Notes under the pieces: generated by a model
Seen by the model: the letters and a program-made list of their open reading frames with translations, nothing else
Databases searched by the model: none
Told to the model about the DNA's origin: nothing
Source: Zoroaster sp. YZ-2022
Taxonomy: Eukaryota > Echinodermata > Asteroidea > Forcipulatida > Zoroasteridae
Length of the DNA: 64,000 nucleotides
Assembly (NCBI GenBank): GCA_029582265.1
Contig: CM055830.1
Coordinates: 25,094,163-25,158,162, forward strand
Direction: 5' to 3'
Position numbers and translations under genes: made by a program
In this document: piece by piece, positions 25,122 through 39,200 of the stretch
Layout: each line of letters starts with the position of its first letter
Numbering within the stretch: position 1 is the stretch's first letter

Positions 25122-25245
25122 ATTAGCAATTATGGTTAAGTGTCTTGCTCAAGGACACAAGTGTCACGGCCGGGATTCGAACCCACATTCTGCTGCTAAC
25201 ACCAGAACTTGAGTCCGAGCTAGACCGCTCGGCCACGACACTCCA
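25122..25245 (-). mobile_element. SINE head fragment (tRNA-Leu type)
   Basis: Inverse of the tRNA-like head plus the start of the body only: GGATTCGAACCCACATTCTG and GACCGCTCGGCCACGACACT. The 3' part is missing. Confidence 0.8.
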
Positions 25246-26084
25246 CATCTTTACAAAGTAGGTAGGCTTGTCTGTAAATTAAAACATGTTACTTCTTCAA
25301 ATCAAATATTTTCGGTGTGGATCAAAAAAGGTTGAGCCGGTTACAGCAGTCTCTGAAAAACCAGGATATATGACGTCATCAACAGAATAATCAGTGAATT
25401 GAAGCAAATAGAACAATAAAAGACAATATGACTGTGTATTGCCAATGACCTGTTCAACATTCCTTTTTTTTTGTCTGGGTAGTGAAACAACAGTGACAGA
25501 CAATTACCTATAAACTATCAATCTATGACAAGAAGATTTCTATATCAGCAAACCTTTAATGTCTGGCAATAAACCTTGTTCCCAATACAACAATATTGCT
25601 AGTGCCGGGACAGTTAACTGACTGAAACTGCACTCAACGTTTAGAAATAATTGGCTAACCAGCTACCTGAAACCAATAATTAAAAAATACGACCAACAAT
25701 TTTGGAAGAATTTGCCACCCATTTTGTTAGTCTGGACTTTCTTTTTTGGCACATTTGTTATTAAACAATCATTGCGGGAAGTTTATTGATGCTTTTTGAT
25801 TGATTCGGTTAAATGGTTAGCGAACTATCCGCTAATTATTGCTGAAGGTTTATCCCTGTAATTACCTCCTTAGTACATTGTGTATGTAACATTCTGGGCA
25901 GTTACTATTTACATATATGGCTTGTAACATTGATGAATCAATCTGTAGACCACACAGCTCATCCTTACATAACATTAGTGACTGTTCCAAGGGCTTTACG
26001 TTTGCTCACCTACAACAGAGTAAATATGAGCAAAATGTGAATCAGTTTCAAAATAATATCACACTTACCAATACAGCAAGGATC
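25246..26084. other. intergenic, nothing firm
   Basis: AT-rich. A possible minus-strand acceptor (GGTTTTTCAG) near 25342 would add Arg-Leu-Leu-stop in phase 0 to shugoshin, but many such sites exist by chance. Confidence 0.3.
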
Positions 26085-26424
26085 TTAACCCTCCTACTTT
26101 TGGTGCCTTTTTCAGACAAGTTGATGCACTATTTGAAACCATTCATTTTGTGAAACACATCAAGGTGTAGTGTGTGTATCCACCATTCAAAACCATTTGA
26201 ATGATTTATAAGCCACTGTGTAGTACATTCACCATTTGAAACCATTCGGCTATGGAAACACACCAAGGTGTAGTGTATCCACCATTCAAAAACCATTTGA
26301 ATGGTAGTAAAGCTTGCTACCAACACTTTTCAAATGGTATCACCATGTGTGTACAAAACCAATGGCCATTTTGGTAAGTGGAAATTTTGAATGGTTTCAA
26401 ATGGTCAAACAGTAGGAGGGTTAA
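26085..26424. mobile_element. TTAA-flanked MITE with ATTTGAAACCATT motifs
   Basis: TTAACCCTCCTACTTTTGG and AAACAGTAGGAGGGTTAA. The interior repeats CCATTTGAAACCATT and CCACCATTCAAAACCATTTG. 340 bp, piggyBac-type borders. Confidence 0.78.
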
Positions 26425-27191
26425 AATAATTAATGTAATTAGTTGATATCCCAAGATGTTAATTTGATATGACTGCTTTCTCACAGCAAGAAGAATGCCC
26501 ATTATCCAAGATCCCGTAGGCCCTCCAAAAAAGTCTTCAGTTACTGGTCTATGCGTACATGTACATCGCCTCAGACCTTTGCGTCAGCATTTTTATTTTT
26601 ATTTTTTTTGCTATGAAACGATGTCAAATTGCAGCCAATATTGCTGGATTGATTTGAATTCTACCGTGCTGTGTTTTAAATGACTTTTTCACACAGGGTT
26701 ATGAACGTTTGCCCGATTTATGAGGCCTCTCTTAGCCACCATACTTTGTATATGGGAAATTTGGTCCCTGCTTATACATGTATCACGTATTTCCCTGTTG
26801 GCAAAAAAATAAACAAATTTTTTAAAAAGTGTGTAACCACACCGATTTTGAAGCCGACCAATGACCAAAAACTGGAGACTTTTTTGGGGGCCATAAGTAC
26901 CCATAATGAATAGGATTTCCAATTTATTAGTTGTCTTTATAGTATTCTGTGGCTGAGTGGTAAATTATGTTTGAATTTTTTTTTTTTTTCACGTTACTGT
27001 TATAATTGAAAGATCTGATTCATCTTAGTTCCAGGATTTGGCCAACAGAAGGGCATGGCCTCCCAAAAGGCAAGTAGCCAAACAATACCATGGGACATGT
27101 ATAAATGATTAATGAAAGCTATAGCATGGAGCAGGCACTACACACACACCCATATGTTGATCCATTACTGATCACATACATCCAAGCTTAC
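26425..27191. other. 3' flank or last intron of shugoshin
   Basis: AT-rich. No convincing terminal shugoshin exon found. Poly-T and poly-A runs only. Confidence 0.35.
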
Positions 27192-27243
27192 CTTTCTGTT
27201 TGACTTTTTCTTTATCTTTGTTGGCGGTTCACGTCGCATTTTG
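27192..27243 (-). CDS. SGO1: shugoshin exon 7 with second half of the SGO motif
   Basis: Acceptor ATTTTTAG, donor AAG|GTAAGC. A 52-base exon that completes a Cys codon and encodes KMRREPPTKIKKKSNRK, the basic half of the SGO motif. Too short to stand out as an ORF; found by looking for the missing motif in the right phase. A further exon with the stop must lie at lower coordinates. Confidence 0.87.
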
Positions 27244-30200
27244 CTAAAAATAGAAATACAAAGAACAAATAATTGGATTAACATTGATTTTAATTTTGCC
27301 CTACACCGACGTGTGTATAGCACTGTATACTCAGTGCTTTCTGAGTGTCTGTGTGGGGGGGGGGGGGGAATTCACAGGCGACTCGGGTGGGATTCGAACT
27401 CAGGACCTCCTGCTTACTAGTGCAGACGTCTTAACCTCTCGACCACCGAGCTTGCCCGATGTCGATTGGCTGGCTAGAATCCTATATAGCAGCGGGTTCC
27501 GCAATATTTATAGGTTGATGAAATTCAATGGATAAACAATGGATGAACATTGTTGAAAAAAACTAGGTGGTAATCATACAACATATCAGTCAAAGAATGA
27601 TCATTTACCCTGTCATTACCAAGTTGTTGCCAACATACATGTACATGTAGACCCAGGTTTGTCATTATGTATCAATATACATCAAATATAATTTTTTGTT
27701 CATGCAGTTTTTTTGTTGAACACTGTACAACCTTTGTCATAAAATCAAGCAAACTACATATATCCCAGATGTTCTGACAGTTTACTGTCAAAACTGCCAT
27801 TTTGAGTTACATGTAGCGGCTTACATGTACTGTATGTTGTTAAAATTATTGTGATCCTCATGAATTCACTATTTCTACACAAGGATAAAAGGATGAAAAA
27901 ATACTTGGAAGACAAAACAAATTGGTTATACTCAGTTTACTAAAACAATAGCACCTTGGCATTTCAAGCGAGGTTTGATATCATCATCAACTTCACACCA
28001 AGTACATGTACGTAAAACTGTGATCCTAATTTATTTCTTTGGAGATTACCAACGGTATATACACATGTAGGGCCATTAGTTACTCAAGTAAACCTGTACT
28101 TTTCATTTAAGAACAATACATGTATTTCTGTCTTACTAGATTTGTATGCCATTACTAGGCTTGGATGGTTTACAATTTTTGGTTAAGTGGTTTACCACCG
28201 GAAAAAAAAAATTTGACTTTCGGTTTTACCATGAATTTTTTGAAACAACAGAAAAATAATTTAAAATCCTGATATATAGCATGTTACTGATGTTTTTTCA
28301 CCGTATAATCATAGGTAACACAAAACTACTATTATTTATTCCATTGTTGCTTCTTAATTTGTATGAATAAGATTTTTCTATATTTTTCTTTTACAAATCA
28401 TAAACCATGGAGGAAGTCTCTTCCTTCCTCCAGGCATAAACCAGGGTTCGTGTTCGACCTACATATCAGTCATCTGTTGGCCTGGCCAAATGCCAGTTAA
28501 AACAGCAGCGGACAGCTAGATCAAAACATCTTTCCACTGGCTAGTCAAAATCACAAAGACTGTATTGAATCCTACTTCTTTTTACTTTATATTTATCAAT
28601 TTTATTCCACTGGGCCATAATTACATCATTTACAAAGATTTGACACAAGTCGCAATACTATACATGTACACATATACTTGCAGTGCATGTGACCTGTCAC
28701 CACGAAACCCGGACAAAGTCGCACCGATCCATTTCGAGTAAACAGCGTGCAAAGTCATTTCAGGGTGGAATCGTCCATTTTTGGATTTTGGGATGACCGT
28801 ATGCTTTACATATATTCATCTATCATTTAAATAAATTAAATCTGTTAAGGTAAAATATTTTTTAACCCTATTTTCGGAGCGATGTTGGTGAACAAGAAGC
28901 ATGGACTTCCTGTACAAAAGCCTTCTTTTCTCTTGATTGACTTGTTATTGATTGGGCATGTTGGGGGGGGGGCTTAATCCCCTCCTGAGGGGATTACAGG
29001 AAAGGGTTACCCCTACAAGTTTATAATCATTCAAAAGCTTATGAACGGAGAAAATGAAAATACCAAAAACTCAAAATAAAATTTTCCAACTTTGTCCGGG
29101 TTTCGTGGTGACAGGTCACATATACAGTAGATACATGTACATGAAGGGCCATAGCGAGTGTGGGGGGGGGGGGGTGTGTGACACCCCCCAATAATTTTTC
29201 TCAGTCGGCATTTAGAGCTTCAATTGGCAAATGAAGCATCAAAGGTACATGTACTAGAGCAAGAGTTGGTCCAGAGTAAATTTGCAGTCGGCAAACCTAG
29301 AGCTATGGGTTTGCCAACTGCATGTATCGTATTTCTAAGCACTGAAGATTTGCCCAGTTGTTTGTTTGTTAAGTTGTTTATAAGCTGCGGTTTTGGGTAG
29401 CAGTCTGAATCTGTCTGGTCATGTTAGTGTCTGTAAATTTACCAACAAAAAATATTTGCCCCCCCCCCAACTGTGATGTCAGTCAGCAGGTGAACACCCT
29501 CACTATCTTCAAGATAGTAAGTTCCATTTGGATAGCTTCTTCCCTAGAACAGCATTACAATGGAACGCCCTTCCAGCTGATTGCTTTCCACCAACTTACG
29601 ATCTATTTAAGTTTAAAGAAAAACATCAACAAATATAATCTTGCTTAAATGGCAGGAATGGTGGATGACATATCGCATATGTAACCCCTTACACTTTAAA
29701 CAAAAATTTGGCTTCCACCCCCCCCCAAAGAAAATGCATTCACTACGACCCTGTGTACATGTACCACATGTGACGGAGTGGTGAGCCGATGGCTGTGTGG
29801 TCAGTGTGGTCAGTGTGCACAGGAAGTGGTTGAGGATCACGTACATGTACATGTTTCTGATAGATTTGCATTGTAGCCATTTATATTGTTCTCATAGATC
29901 ATTGGCTGTTTGATTGCTCATGAATATGTTCATTATGTTGCATACAAATAATTATTTTTATACCATGCCTGTAGGCGCTCTGTAAACTACAAAAATGGAC
30001 AAATACTGAATTGTATAATGCATTGACTATGCTAAATTGAGCTACAGTTTGTTGCAGGCCAAACGGGTGCTAAAAAGTAGGATTTTAAAATCCATACGGG
30101 TTCTTAATGATCACAGGAAATGTGGACCAATAAGAGTATCCCTTAACTGTCAGGATAAATCGCCCTGCCCACTCTGGGGCTCAAAAACAAATGAATTAAT

Positions 30201-33200
30201 ACTTAAATAAAACACTTCAAAATTATTTTTCAGAGAAGTTAAAGCTGGTGACGAAAAAACACGGTTGTATTTTTGAAAACCATAATACATGTACAATCAT
30301 CAGAGGTGGCTTGAATTGGAGCCGTAGACTGAAGCAAAGACTTGGTTATAGTATATAATGATATTTAAGTTAGTTATCTTACCATGATAGTGATGGCTCT
30401 TTGTAGCTGACAGGAGCAACTCGTCTACTTCTTCTTCCTGTCTCTTCATTCTTATCCTCTTCATTCACATCTATCTTATCATCCTCTTCACCCATCCTTT
30501 TCTTTCCTTTCCTTGAAAGACGAGAGGTTCCTTTATCCTTCTCATATGAGGGTGTGAGAGCCACATCTGCTTCTGAGGTGTACGGTAGTACTGGATTAGA
30601 GGCAACCTCATTGGATGATTTCTTAGAATGACCTTTGACCTTGACTGGTTGATCTTTGTTAGTAGTAGAAAGATCAGCTTTGTCAACTAGTTTGTCAGAT
30701 AGGACTTTATTCTCATCCGACTCATGATGTTTCTGCATTACTTTAGATTGGTCAAAGGTAACAGAAGGCAGAGGTATCTCCACTGAACGTGTCTTGTCTG
30801 ACTGTGATATGGGATGAGTGAGGAGATTCTCTGTAACCATGTCATAGAAGCTCACAGCCTTTGGCTTTGCTTTTTGTTTCTCTTTGGTTGAGCAACGTAT
30901 CTTGGATTTAGTCAGTGGTAATATTTTGACATGATCTATCACATCTATTGGGTCTTTCTTAGGGCATATAGATTGACCTGACCCCTCATACTGAAAGGTA
31001 CCATCAAAGATGTCAATCTCTTCCTCATCATGTGTTGTTATGACACTAAGCTTTGATCTATCTTGTCCTACTGCTGCTCTATCAATGCCTGGAGTTACCA
31101 CAGACCTAGCTTTCTTAGATTTGCGTATGATCTTCCCTGCTGTCTCTACTGTGTCTGATTTCATGTCATGTGTAGGTCCTGGCTGACTTTCTTTGGTGAC
31201 TGCAAGAGGTTCAATAGGTTGTTTTATGGAGTCCTGTAAATATTAACAATATACAACACAAGTTTAGTACACAAAGTATGCCAGTCATGTACATTGTACT
31301 AGTCTTGGTTCAAAACTGTGTTTGTATGTTTTTGATACACGATCCAACGGCACTACACGAACGCTACAATCATGAACCACGGGGAGGGGGGGGGGGGGTG
31401 GGGTGAACCACTACGCATGCGTCAATTAGAAATTTTTGGTGGGCACGTGCATAAACAACAGCGGACTGCCGTGAAGTTGTCGATCAGTACAACACGGCAT
31501 TTGTGTAGCACTGTCGGATCGTGTATCAAAAACATACAAAGACAGTTTTAAACCAAGACTAGTCATGTACATGTAAATAACCTAATCCACAACATTGTAC
31601 TCCAAGAACAATTGAATTGGGTTATTCATGACATTGTATTCAACAAACTGTCGCACATGGTCTGAATAGAAGCAGTACATTGTGTGTGGTTTGCAGGCAT
31701 TATATGCGAGAACTGCTAATGTAATGCATACTATGCTGTAACCCAGGGGGTTAAATGGGTACCTGTGAGGGCAGAGTTGGTTGATTAGCCCTATATGCGC
31801 TGTAATGGCAGCAATTGAGCTGTATACTCCCCAGGGAGCTGAGATGGTTTCAGGAATGATTTATGAGCCATATGAGCCTTATGAGCAGGGGTAATAATAC
31901 AATGCGCCTTGAGCACCACTCAGTTGGTGGATACGTGCGCTATATAAGTCCACACATTATTATTATTATTATTAAGTGTACCGATAGTGTGTTAAATGTA
32001 ACTCTCTGCAGTGGCCAGGACAGAGAATGCATACATGTATATTTGACAACAATCAGTGTAGAAAAGTATTGATTTCCTGTTATTATTACCTCTTTATTCA
32101 TGCTTTGGATATCATCTTTCTCCTTATGACGCTCCTTATTTACTAAGACCATTGTGTCATTATGTTTTGGCTTCATCTGTTTGAGTTGTGGAGGAGGAAG
32201 AGAGAAGCTATCTCCAGCAGACAGATCAAACACAGCTAAGTCATTCTTAAATGACTCTGACATACAATTTGTCTTCTTTTTAGATCTCTTGCCTTGTTTC
32301 TTAGCGTCATTAGATTGTTTTGAAGGACAGACTTTAATAGACTTCAATCCCTTCTTTGGTTTGGGAAGCTTACTTTTAGAGCCATTTGTTTTTGTTGCTG
32401 TTGACTTGTCCATTTGTATATTTCCCCATGGTTTAATGACTCGATCATCATGATTGATGACTGATTTGCTGACTTGGCTTTTATTTTGTTCATCATGTGA
32501 TGATGACAAAGAGTTATTTGTTGCACCAGTCAACTCCATATCAGCTGCATTATACTTAGATACCTCACACGGTGGTGAATGAATAAAAACATATCTATCC
32601 TCGTTAGCTATCTCAAAGTGAACAGCCGGTGATGGCTGAATGTCGGCCACTTCAAAAGTTTGGTCAAACACTGTCTGTTGAGCTTTGGCTGGGGTTATAT
32701 TATAAGTAGCACGTCGTGGTTTGCCAACAGGCTGCTTATTGCTACACATCTCATCATGTGCCACATGAGGACTCAATGCTTTCATCTCTGCACTTGGTAT
32801 GGTTGAGTCATCGAGACAAATCTGACTAGTATCATCATCATGTATAGTTGCTTCAGTTAGAACTTTATGAATAGCAACAGGATCTAATAGAGTTGCAGTA
32901 CGTAATCTCTTCAATGGTGGCTCTTGAGGTGAATAATGATGATTAACATCTGAGAAACAAGGACAATACATTGTACATATGTGACGGGCTCTGCGAAAAT
33001 GAGTCGCTTCTCGCACGGCCTATTTCCACGTACAGGGTTGATGAATGTTTGGAGGGTGAAAAAAAAATTGGAAATTGATTTTCTGATTATCCATTATTTC
33101 GGTTCTTTAGTATCTGTATTTTCATATTTATAAATAAAAAAAGCTGATTTGTATGAAGAAAGTGGAATAAATGATGATTTTTGTGTGCCTTTTGTTTTCA

Positions 33201-36200
33201 TTTCGTCCGTTGTTTCCATTACAATGCGCTATAAATTGCTGCGTTTACGTTGATTGTGCTTGGCAAAAATATGAACCCCACTAGCATTTAAGGAACATAT
33301 TGGTAACTACGCACAATTTATTAGCAACCTTCTGAAAACTATTTTTACATTTTTTTTAATAGGCAATTTCTCCTATACAGGTTTACTCGATTGTTGACAT
33401 ACATGTAATACATATTTTCAAAAGGTGATAACTTTTGAACCGGACATGCCACAGTTGTTTAACAGGTATCAAAATGAAGCTTATTGCATGCTCTTTTCAG
33501 CCATGTATATAACTAAAAAATTATGTTCACCCCCATGTGACTCATTTTCGCAGAGCCTGTCACATATTATTAATCATGATTTGCCTTTTAACACTGGTCT
33601 ACTGGCCAAAAAGACTATGGACTCGTCCCCAAGGCTAGTCAAAATATGCTACTGAAATACTTAGTGCAGTGCTGAATCAACAACGATAACACACACGTAC
33701 ATTGCAAATGTACCAGACGGTTCCAGTTACATTGAGTAGAAAACAGCAACTTTTTGTAAACCATAAACAATCGTATTTTTTCACAAAAAAGTGAGCACCA
33801 TGCAATTAAGAAACAAATTAAAATGGTTACTTTTATGATTATCTTTGGGTTTAAATGAATGGTACATTACCAAATACTAATGTTGTCTTTGTCTTTTAAT
33901 CAGTTCCTCAATCAAAGAGTGTATAATTTAGAATACTTTAGTATTATAACATTCAAATGTTTAGGATCAAGTAGTAGCTGTATACCTTTATGACATGATT
34001 CTTCAGTGAACATCAAAGGGAAATCAACATCATCTATCAATGGGCCATCAAGATCCAGACTCTCTGCATCTATTATATCATTAGTGATGTGGATTGCAGG
34101 TAGTGGCTTCAATAGCATGGTTTCTGAAGCTTGTTCTGATTGATGGATAGCTGGTTGGCAGGTCTCCAGGTTGGCAGTAGCAGATGTCATAGTATTAACT
34201 ACTTGTATCATGTCAGCAGCTGTGCTCTCAATCACCTTTGACACTAAGTCAGCCTTTCTACATGGTATACATACATATAAAACATAATGAGAACTAAACA
34301 ATGAATGTACGTATCCATGTACACCACTCACTAATAATGTGCCAGTGATAGTTCTGACCTTCTGCAATCAGAATGAAGGGACCTATCATCAATTTATTTA
34401 AACACTCAACAAATGCTGCTTCTAACAATTATTTTGCAGAGAATATCTCATTCAAAAAAATTTTTTAAAAAAAATCCTTAATTCAAGGATAATAGCAGTT
34501 TTCATATTACCAGAAGTCTATTACCTACATGAAGTGTGCTAGCTAGCCTGCTATAATCCATACCACGGCATTGTACTCCAAATGCATGCATGCACAATGA
34601 GCATGGTTATTCCCTGCCCGGTCTGCCATCAGGCATCATGGGAGATGCGGGCGTACCATCAGCTTTGGAGCGAACATGGGCGAATGCGATAAATGCTATG
34701 TGCGAGATACAGCTCTCTCACAGACTCCCAGATTACAATGCACTGCTTTTTTTTATAGACTTTGCACGTCAGTCTGAGGAACAATAATTTCATGAATGGT
34801 CCAAATCAATTCTTGGAGTGCTATTCTGTGGATTACATGTAGGTTAGCACACAAGTTGCACACTTCATGTAGGTAATAGACTTCTGATATAACTAACAAG
34901 CAATGCATCTTTGTTACTGTTAGAAATTGTTTCTTGCTCTGTACATATCAATATAATCACTGATTGTGAACAATTATTCAAATAACTAAAAAATACAAGT
35001 TTGTAATTAGATTTTGAAAAATAAATTTTCCTACTTATTAAAAATGAGTTATATTTACCCATGATCAGGTTTTAGCAGCATACTGAATGAATCATCATCT
35101 GAAGTTATTGATGTACGACATACACCTAAGCTACTCTCCCGTAATGGCAATGATGAACAAAGGTCAAGAGCTTGACTAAGAGACGTTACAGCATCCATGA
35201 AGCTTGCAGTCACTTTGGTTAATACCTGTTTGATGTTACTTAAACGATTCTGTCATGAAAACACAAATGTTTAATTAGTGCGACAAGGTTTCATACATAT
35301 ACAAATACGACAACTTTGAATTAACAACCCTGCTACTACAGCTGAACTTTTGTGGTAAGTAGCTATAGTGGTCAAAATCAGTCAACTGGTTTTTACTGTC
35401 AGTTTAACCACCCTGAACAATACCAGACAATGATTTTACCGGTCAAAAATGGTCAACTCATTTTGACCTATAAATGTACTTACTATACATTAGCTTTGAT
35501 AATGTTCCACTTTTAAGTGCATTAGATATACCTTGGCATGTATATCAAATTTTTGACTGATTTTGACCCTTGCAGTCATAGAAGGGTTTTAAGACATTAT
35601 CATGCAGTGGTTTAACAATATCCTCCCCAACTCAAAATTCAACTCATGTTGTACCCATGTCTGAAATTTAAAAAAAATAATTATAAATAAATCAGTTGTG
35701 TAAGGTCATGGGCGGATCCAGAACATTTTTTAGGGGGGGCTGAGAATCAAAAACAATTATTTTTCAGTACAGTACTAAGTAGGTCACATCCTTATGTTTA
35801 TCCCGCACACTGTGGGAATGGGAGTGTGTTCTCCCCTCCCCTCCCCCCTCTCTCTCTCTCTTTTTCTCTCCTTTTTTTTTTTTTTTTTTACGATTTTAGG
35901 GGGGCTATAGCCCCCTTAGCCCCCCCCCCCTGAATCCGCCAATGAAGGTGGTCAATACTGTGTTTTTAACTTGTGTGAAACGGCGCTGAGATGTGCACAA
36001 AATCTACTAGCAATGCTCCCTTGCAATGCAATGATCATAGTTATTAGAATCCAGAAATTTAGCAGAAAGTTGATAACTCCATGTACGGGTAGACAGACCT
36101 AATCCTCACCAATTGAACGTTTTTACTGCTACATAACATCAACATGCACAGAGCAGATAGTAAGACATCATATATGGGTGAATACTTACAATGCATTCTT

Positions 36201-39200
36201 TCTCTGATTGTTTTCTTGTATTTGCTTGATGTAGTAGGTATTGACGCTCTTTCTGAAAGTCTAAGATACTATGATGAGCTTGCTGTACTTCAAGCTTAGA
36301 TGTAGCCAATGCTTTGGCTAATGCTTTGTTGTTAGAACGTAAGCTGGCCTTCAGGATGAATGAGGCATTATTTCCTGTAGATTGAATAATATTATGGTTA
36401 AAATTTTCACAATGATCTGTTAACTGGATTTTGATAAATTGATCTAATGCCTTTCTTCAAACTCAAAAAAAAAACTCAAAAAAACCCAAAAAAAAACTCC
36501 TAGTGAGAATTTTAAGGTTTATAAAAGAGTTTCAGAACTGGGAATTACTTATCATTTTTCTCCTATTCTTAATGCAACATTCCAGGATTTGATGTTTTGT
36601 ATTATTATGTCCGATTATAACGTAAAATTTGTATTCAATCTGCTTACGGTATTCAGTAGCTTATATATCTGTGTTAATGATTTAATACCTTTTTAGAATT
36701 TTAAAACTAAAAAAAAAAAAAAAAAAAAATAAAAAAAAACCCCAACAAAGATTAGCATCTTTTCTAAAATCCCTGTTTTCACAATTCTTCAAAACAAAGG
36801 TCACGACGCCCAAGCCAATGCTTCCGTGTGACGCCATAGTTGGGAGACGATCCCATTGACCCCTACACTCACTCCTACACACGCATGCAAATCTGTGCAC
36901 TATTTACATTGTTGACAAAGTGAGACCCATTTTGTTTAGACTCGCTCGTTAAATATTCCAGAATTCGACAGTTCCAAGATTATTTGCGAGGAAACAGTGC
37001 CCAACTTTGATTCAGATGATTCTTCCCGAGACGGCACAGCATCAATCGTCAGATAATAATATCTAAAACCAGACGAAAAGATGGATGTTGTTTTTGCAGC
37101 AGAACTGAACTGGTGAGCCGTTAGCCTCGCAGAGGACGATTCTCCTGAGGACGATTCTCCTGAAGACGATCAGAGCATACTGATCGAAACGTCGAGTTGT
37201 ACCTCCAGTTCTTTTCAGAACTAATTACTACTCAATTGAGCATTTCACATGGTGTCACCGCAATTAGTCTTACTTATCCTCCTCACCATGCAAAGCTACA
37301 AGTTCTACCTATCGATAAGAATGTTCCTTCACCAGCAGCCCACGATGGTCACCTACACACTGGTATGTGTAATATCTGTGAATTTGTTCGTTACATTTTA
37401 GGTTAAATCTCCACTACAGTGTGTAATATAATTGAGTTTGCTGTATGGTTTGTGTACCAACATAATGAAAACTAAATTCAGCCCATGTTTTACACAGTAT
37501 GCCTACCAGTACATAACATGGGATAAACTGGAGAATATAAATACAATTGTCTGATTGATATCAGGTTGTTTAGTCCCAATCCTGTTTTAATTATTTACAT
37601 GGCTGGCAAATTCATAATTGTAAAAATGCTGGTAAATTTTTTTTTGCATTTTTTATGAACTTCAAGTAAAAAAAAACCTGATTCTTAATGAAAAACAAGC
37701 CCCAAATTTACACTGAAATGTTTTGTCTTTTATTTAAATTTAATGAAGGTGTTATCTTTGGCAATTTAGTTATAATGGAATTTATTGCCAAAAGCTACCG
37801 GATGAAATCATCAAGATTCAAGATATTCAAGTTTTCAAGTTCTTCAACATCAGGCCAACAAATCGACCAGTCATAACCCAAATTCCACCTCTCTAATTCA
37901 TGACTGTACTACATGTACATCTCTGACCCTTGGAGTTTATGGAGCTGGTCTTCTGTTTCCAAGTACAGTATTTGTTTTCCACAAAAAGTATAGACACATC
38001 TCATACAGACAAGTCATCAGATGGTGGTGAGGATTTCTAGGGAGACATAACTGTGCCCCCTTTATCCATGCTTTATATATGCACAAAGCGAGGACAATGT
38101 ACCCTGACTTTGATGGCAACTATGAGGGCTTTAGATACCCAGACTTGGGTGAATAATGCATTGAAACTGTGTACGTACATGTACATTGATATAACCATGT
38201 AGTTTTTCAAGAAATATATCATAAAACATGTAAATATTTCATAACATTACATGTTCATGTTTTTGAGGAAACAACTAAAACCTAAGAAGAAAACACTTCA
38301 AGAAGAAACAATTTTCCAGGATGATTGATAAATGTACATATAAATACCAACTTTATATCAGGTAAGGTTTTAGATAATAATTATTTTAATAATTTGTCAA
38401 TTATCAATGTTGTATGGGACTTATAAAGGACAGTACCTTTAAAGTCTCTGATTTTATTGTTAATACATTACACAGTTTACAAGAGAGTATTTGTGTTTTG
38501 TACATTTAACTGGTTCTTTATTTTTCACTATTGTTGGAGTGGAGTGGCCGAGCGGTCTAGCTTACCGGACTCAAGTTCTGGTGTTAGCAGCAGAATGTGG
38601 GTTCGAATCCCGGCCGTGACACTTGTGTCCTTGAGCAAGACACTTAACCATAATTGCTTCTCTCCACCCAGGGGTTAAATGGGTACCTGTGAGGGCAGAG
38701 TTGGTTGATTAGCCCTATATGCGCTGTAATGGCAGCAATTGAGCTGTATACTCCCCAGGGAGCTGAGATGGTTTCAGGAATGATTTATGAGCCTTATGAG
38801 CAGGGGTAATAATATAATGCGCCTTGAGCACCACTTACATTGTAGTTGGTGGATACGTGCGCTATATAAGTCCACACATTATTATTATTATTATTGTTAA
38901 TTGACCTGAAAATAAACTGGATATAATGTTGAACTTGCAAAGAGACTACAATGACAGCTTCTGCTTAAATAAGCAAATTTAAAAATCATGTATTTATTTA
39001 TTTTAAAAACAGAATACATGTAGCCTACATACACTCACTGGCCATAAGTATTGCAATATCCCCAAAGTTCAGTTTGGAGAACTGTGTTACAATAATTTAT
39101 TTTATTTTATTTACACTAATTAAGACTTCTTGAAAGTGCCTGTGTTTTGAAGTCAATGTTCTTTTTTACTGTTCTTGCTCGGAAATTATGTAATACACGA

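Noticed and set aside
25300..25345. Possible terminal shugoshin exon (Arg-Leu-Leu-stop) after GGTTTTTCAG
   Set aside because: Only three codons; an acceptor like this is expected by chance every few hundred bases.
26689..26922. 77-codon minus frame as the missing shugoshin terminal exon
   Set aside because: No acceptor in the right phase and no similarity to shugoshin C-termini.
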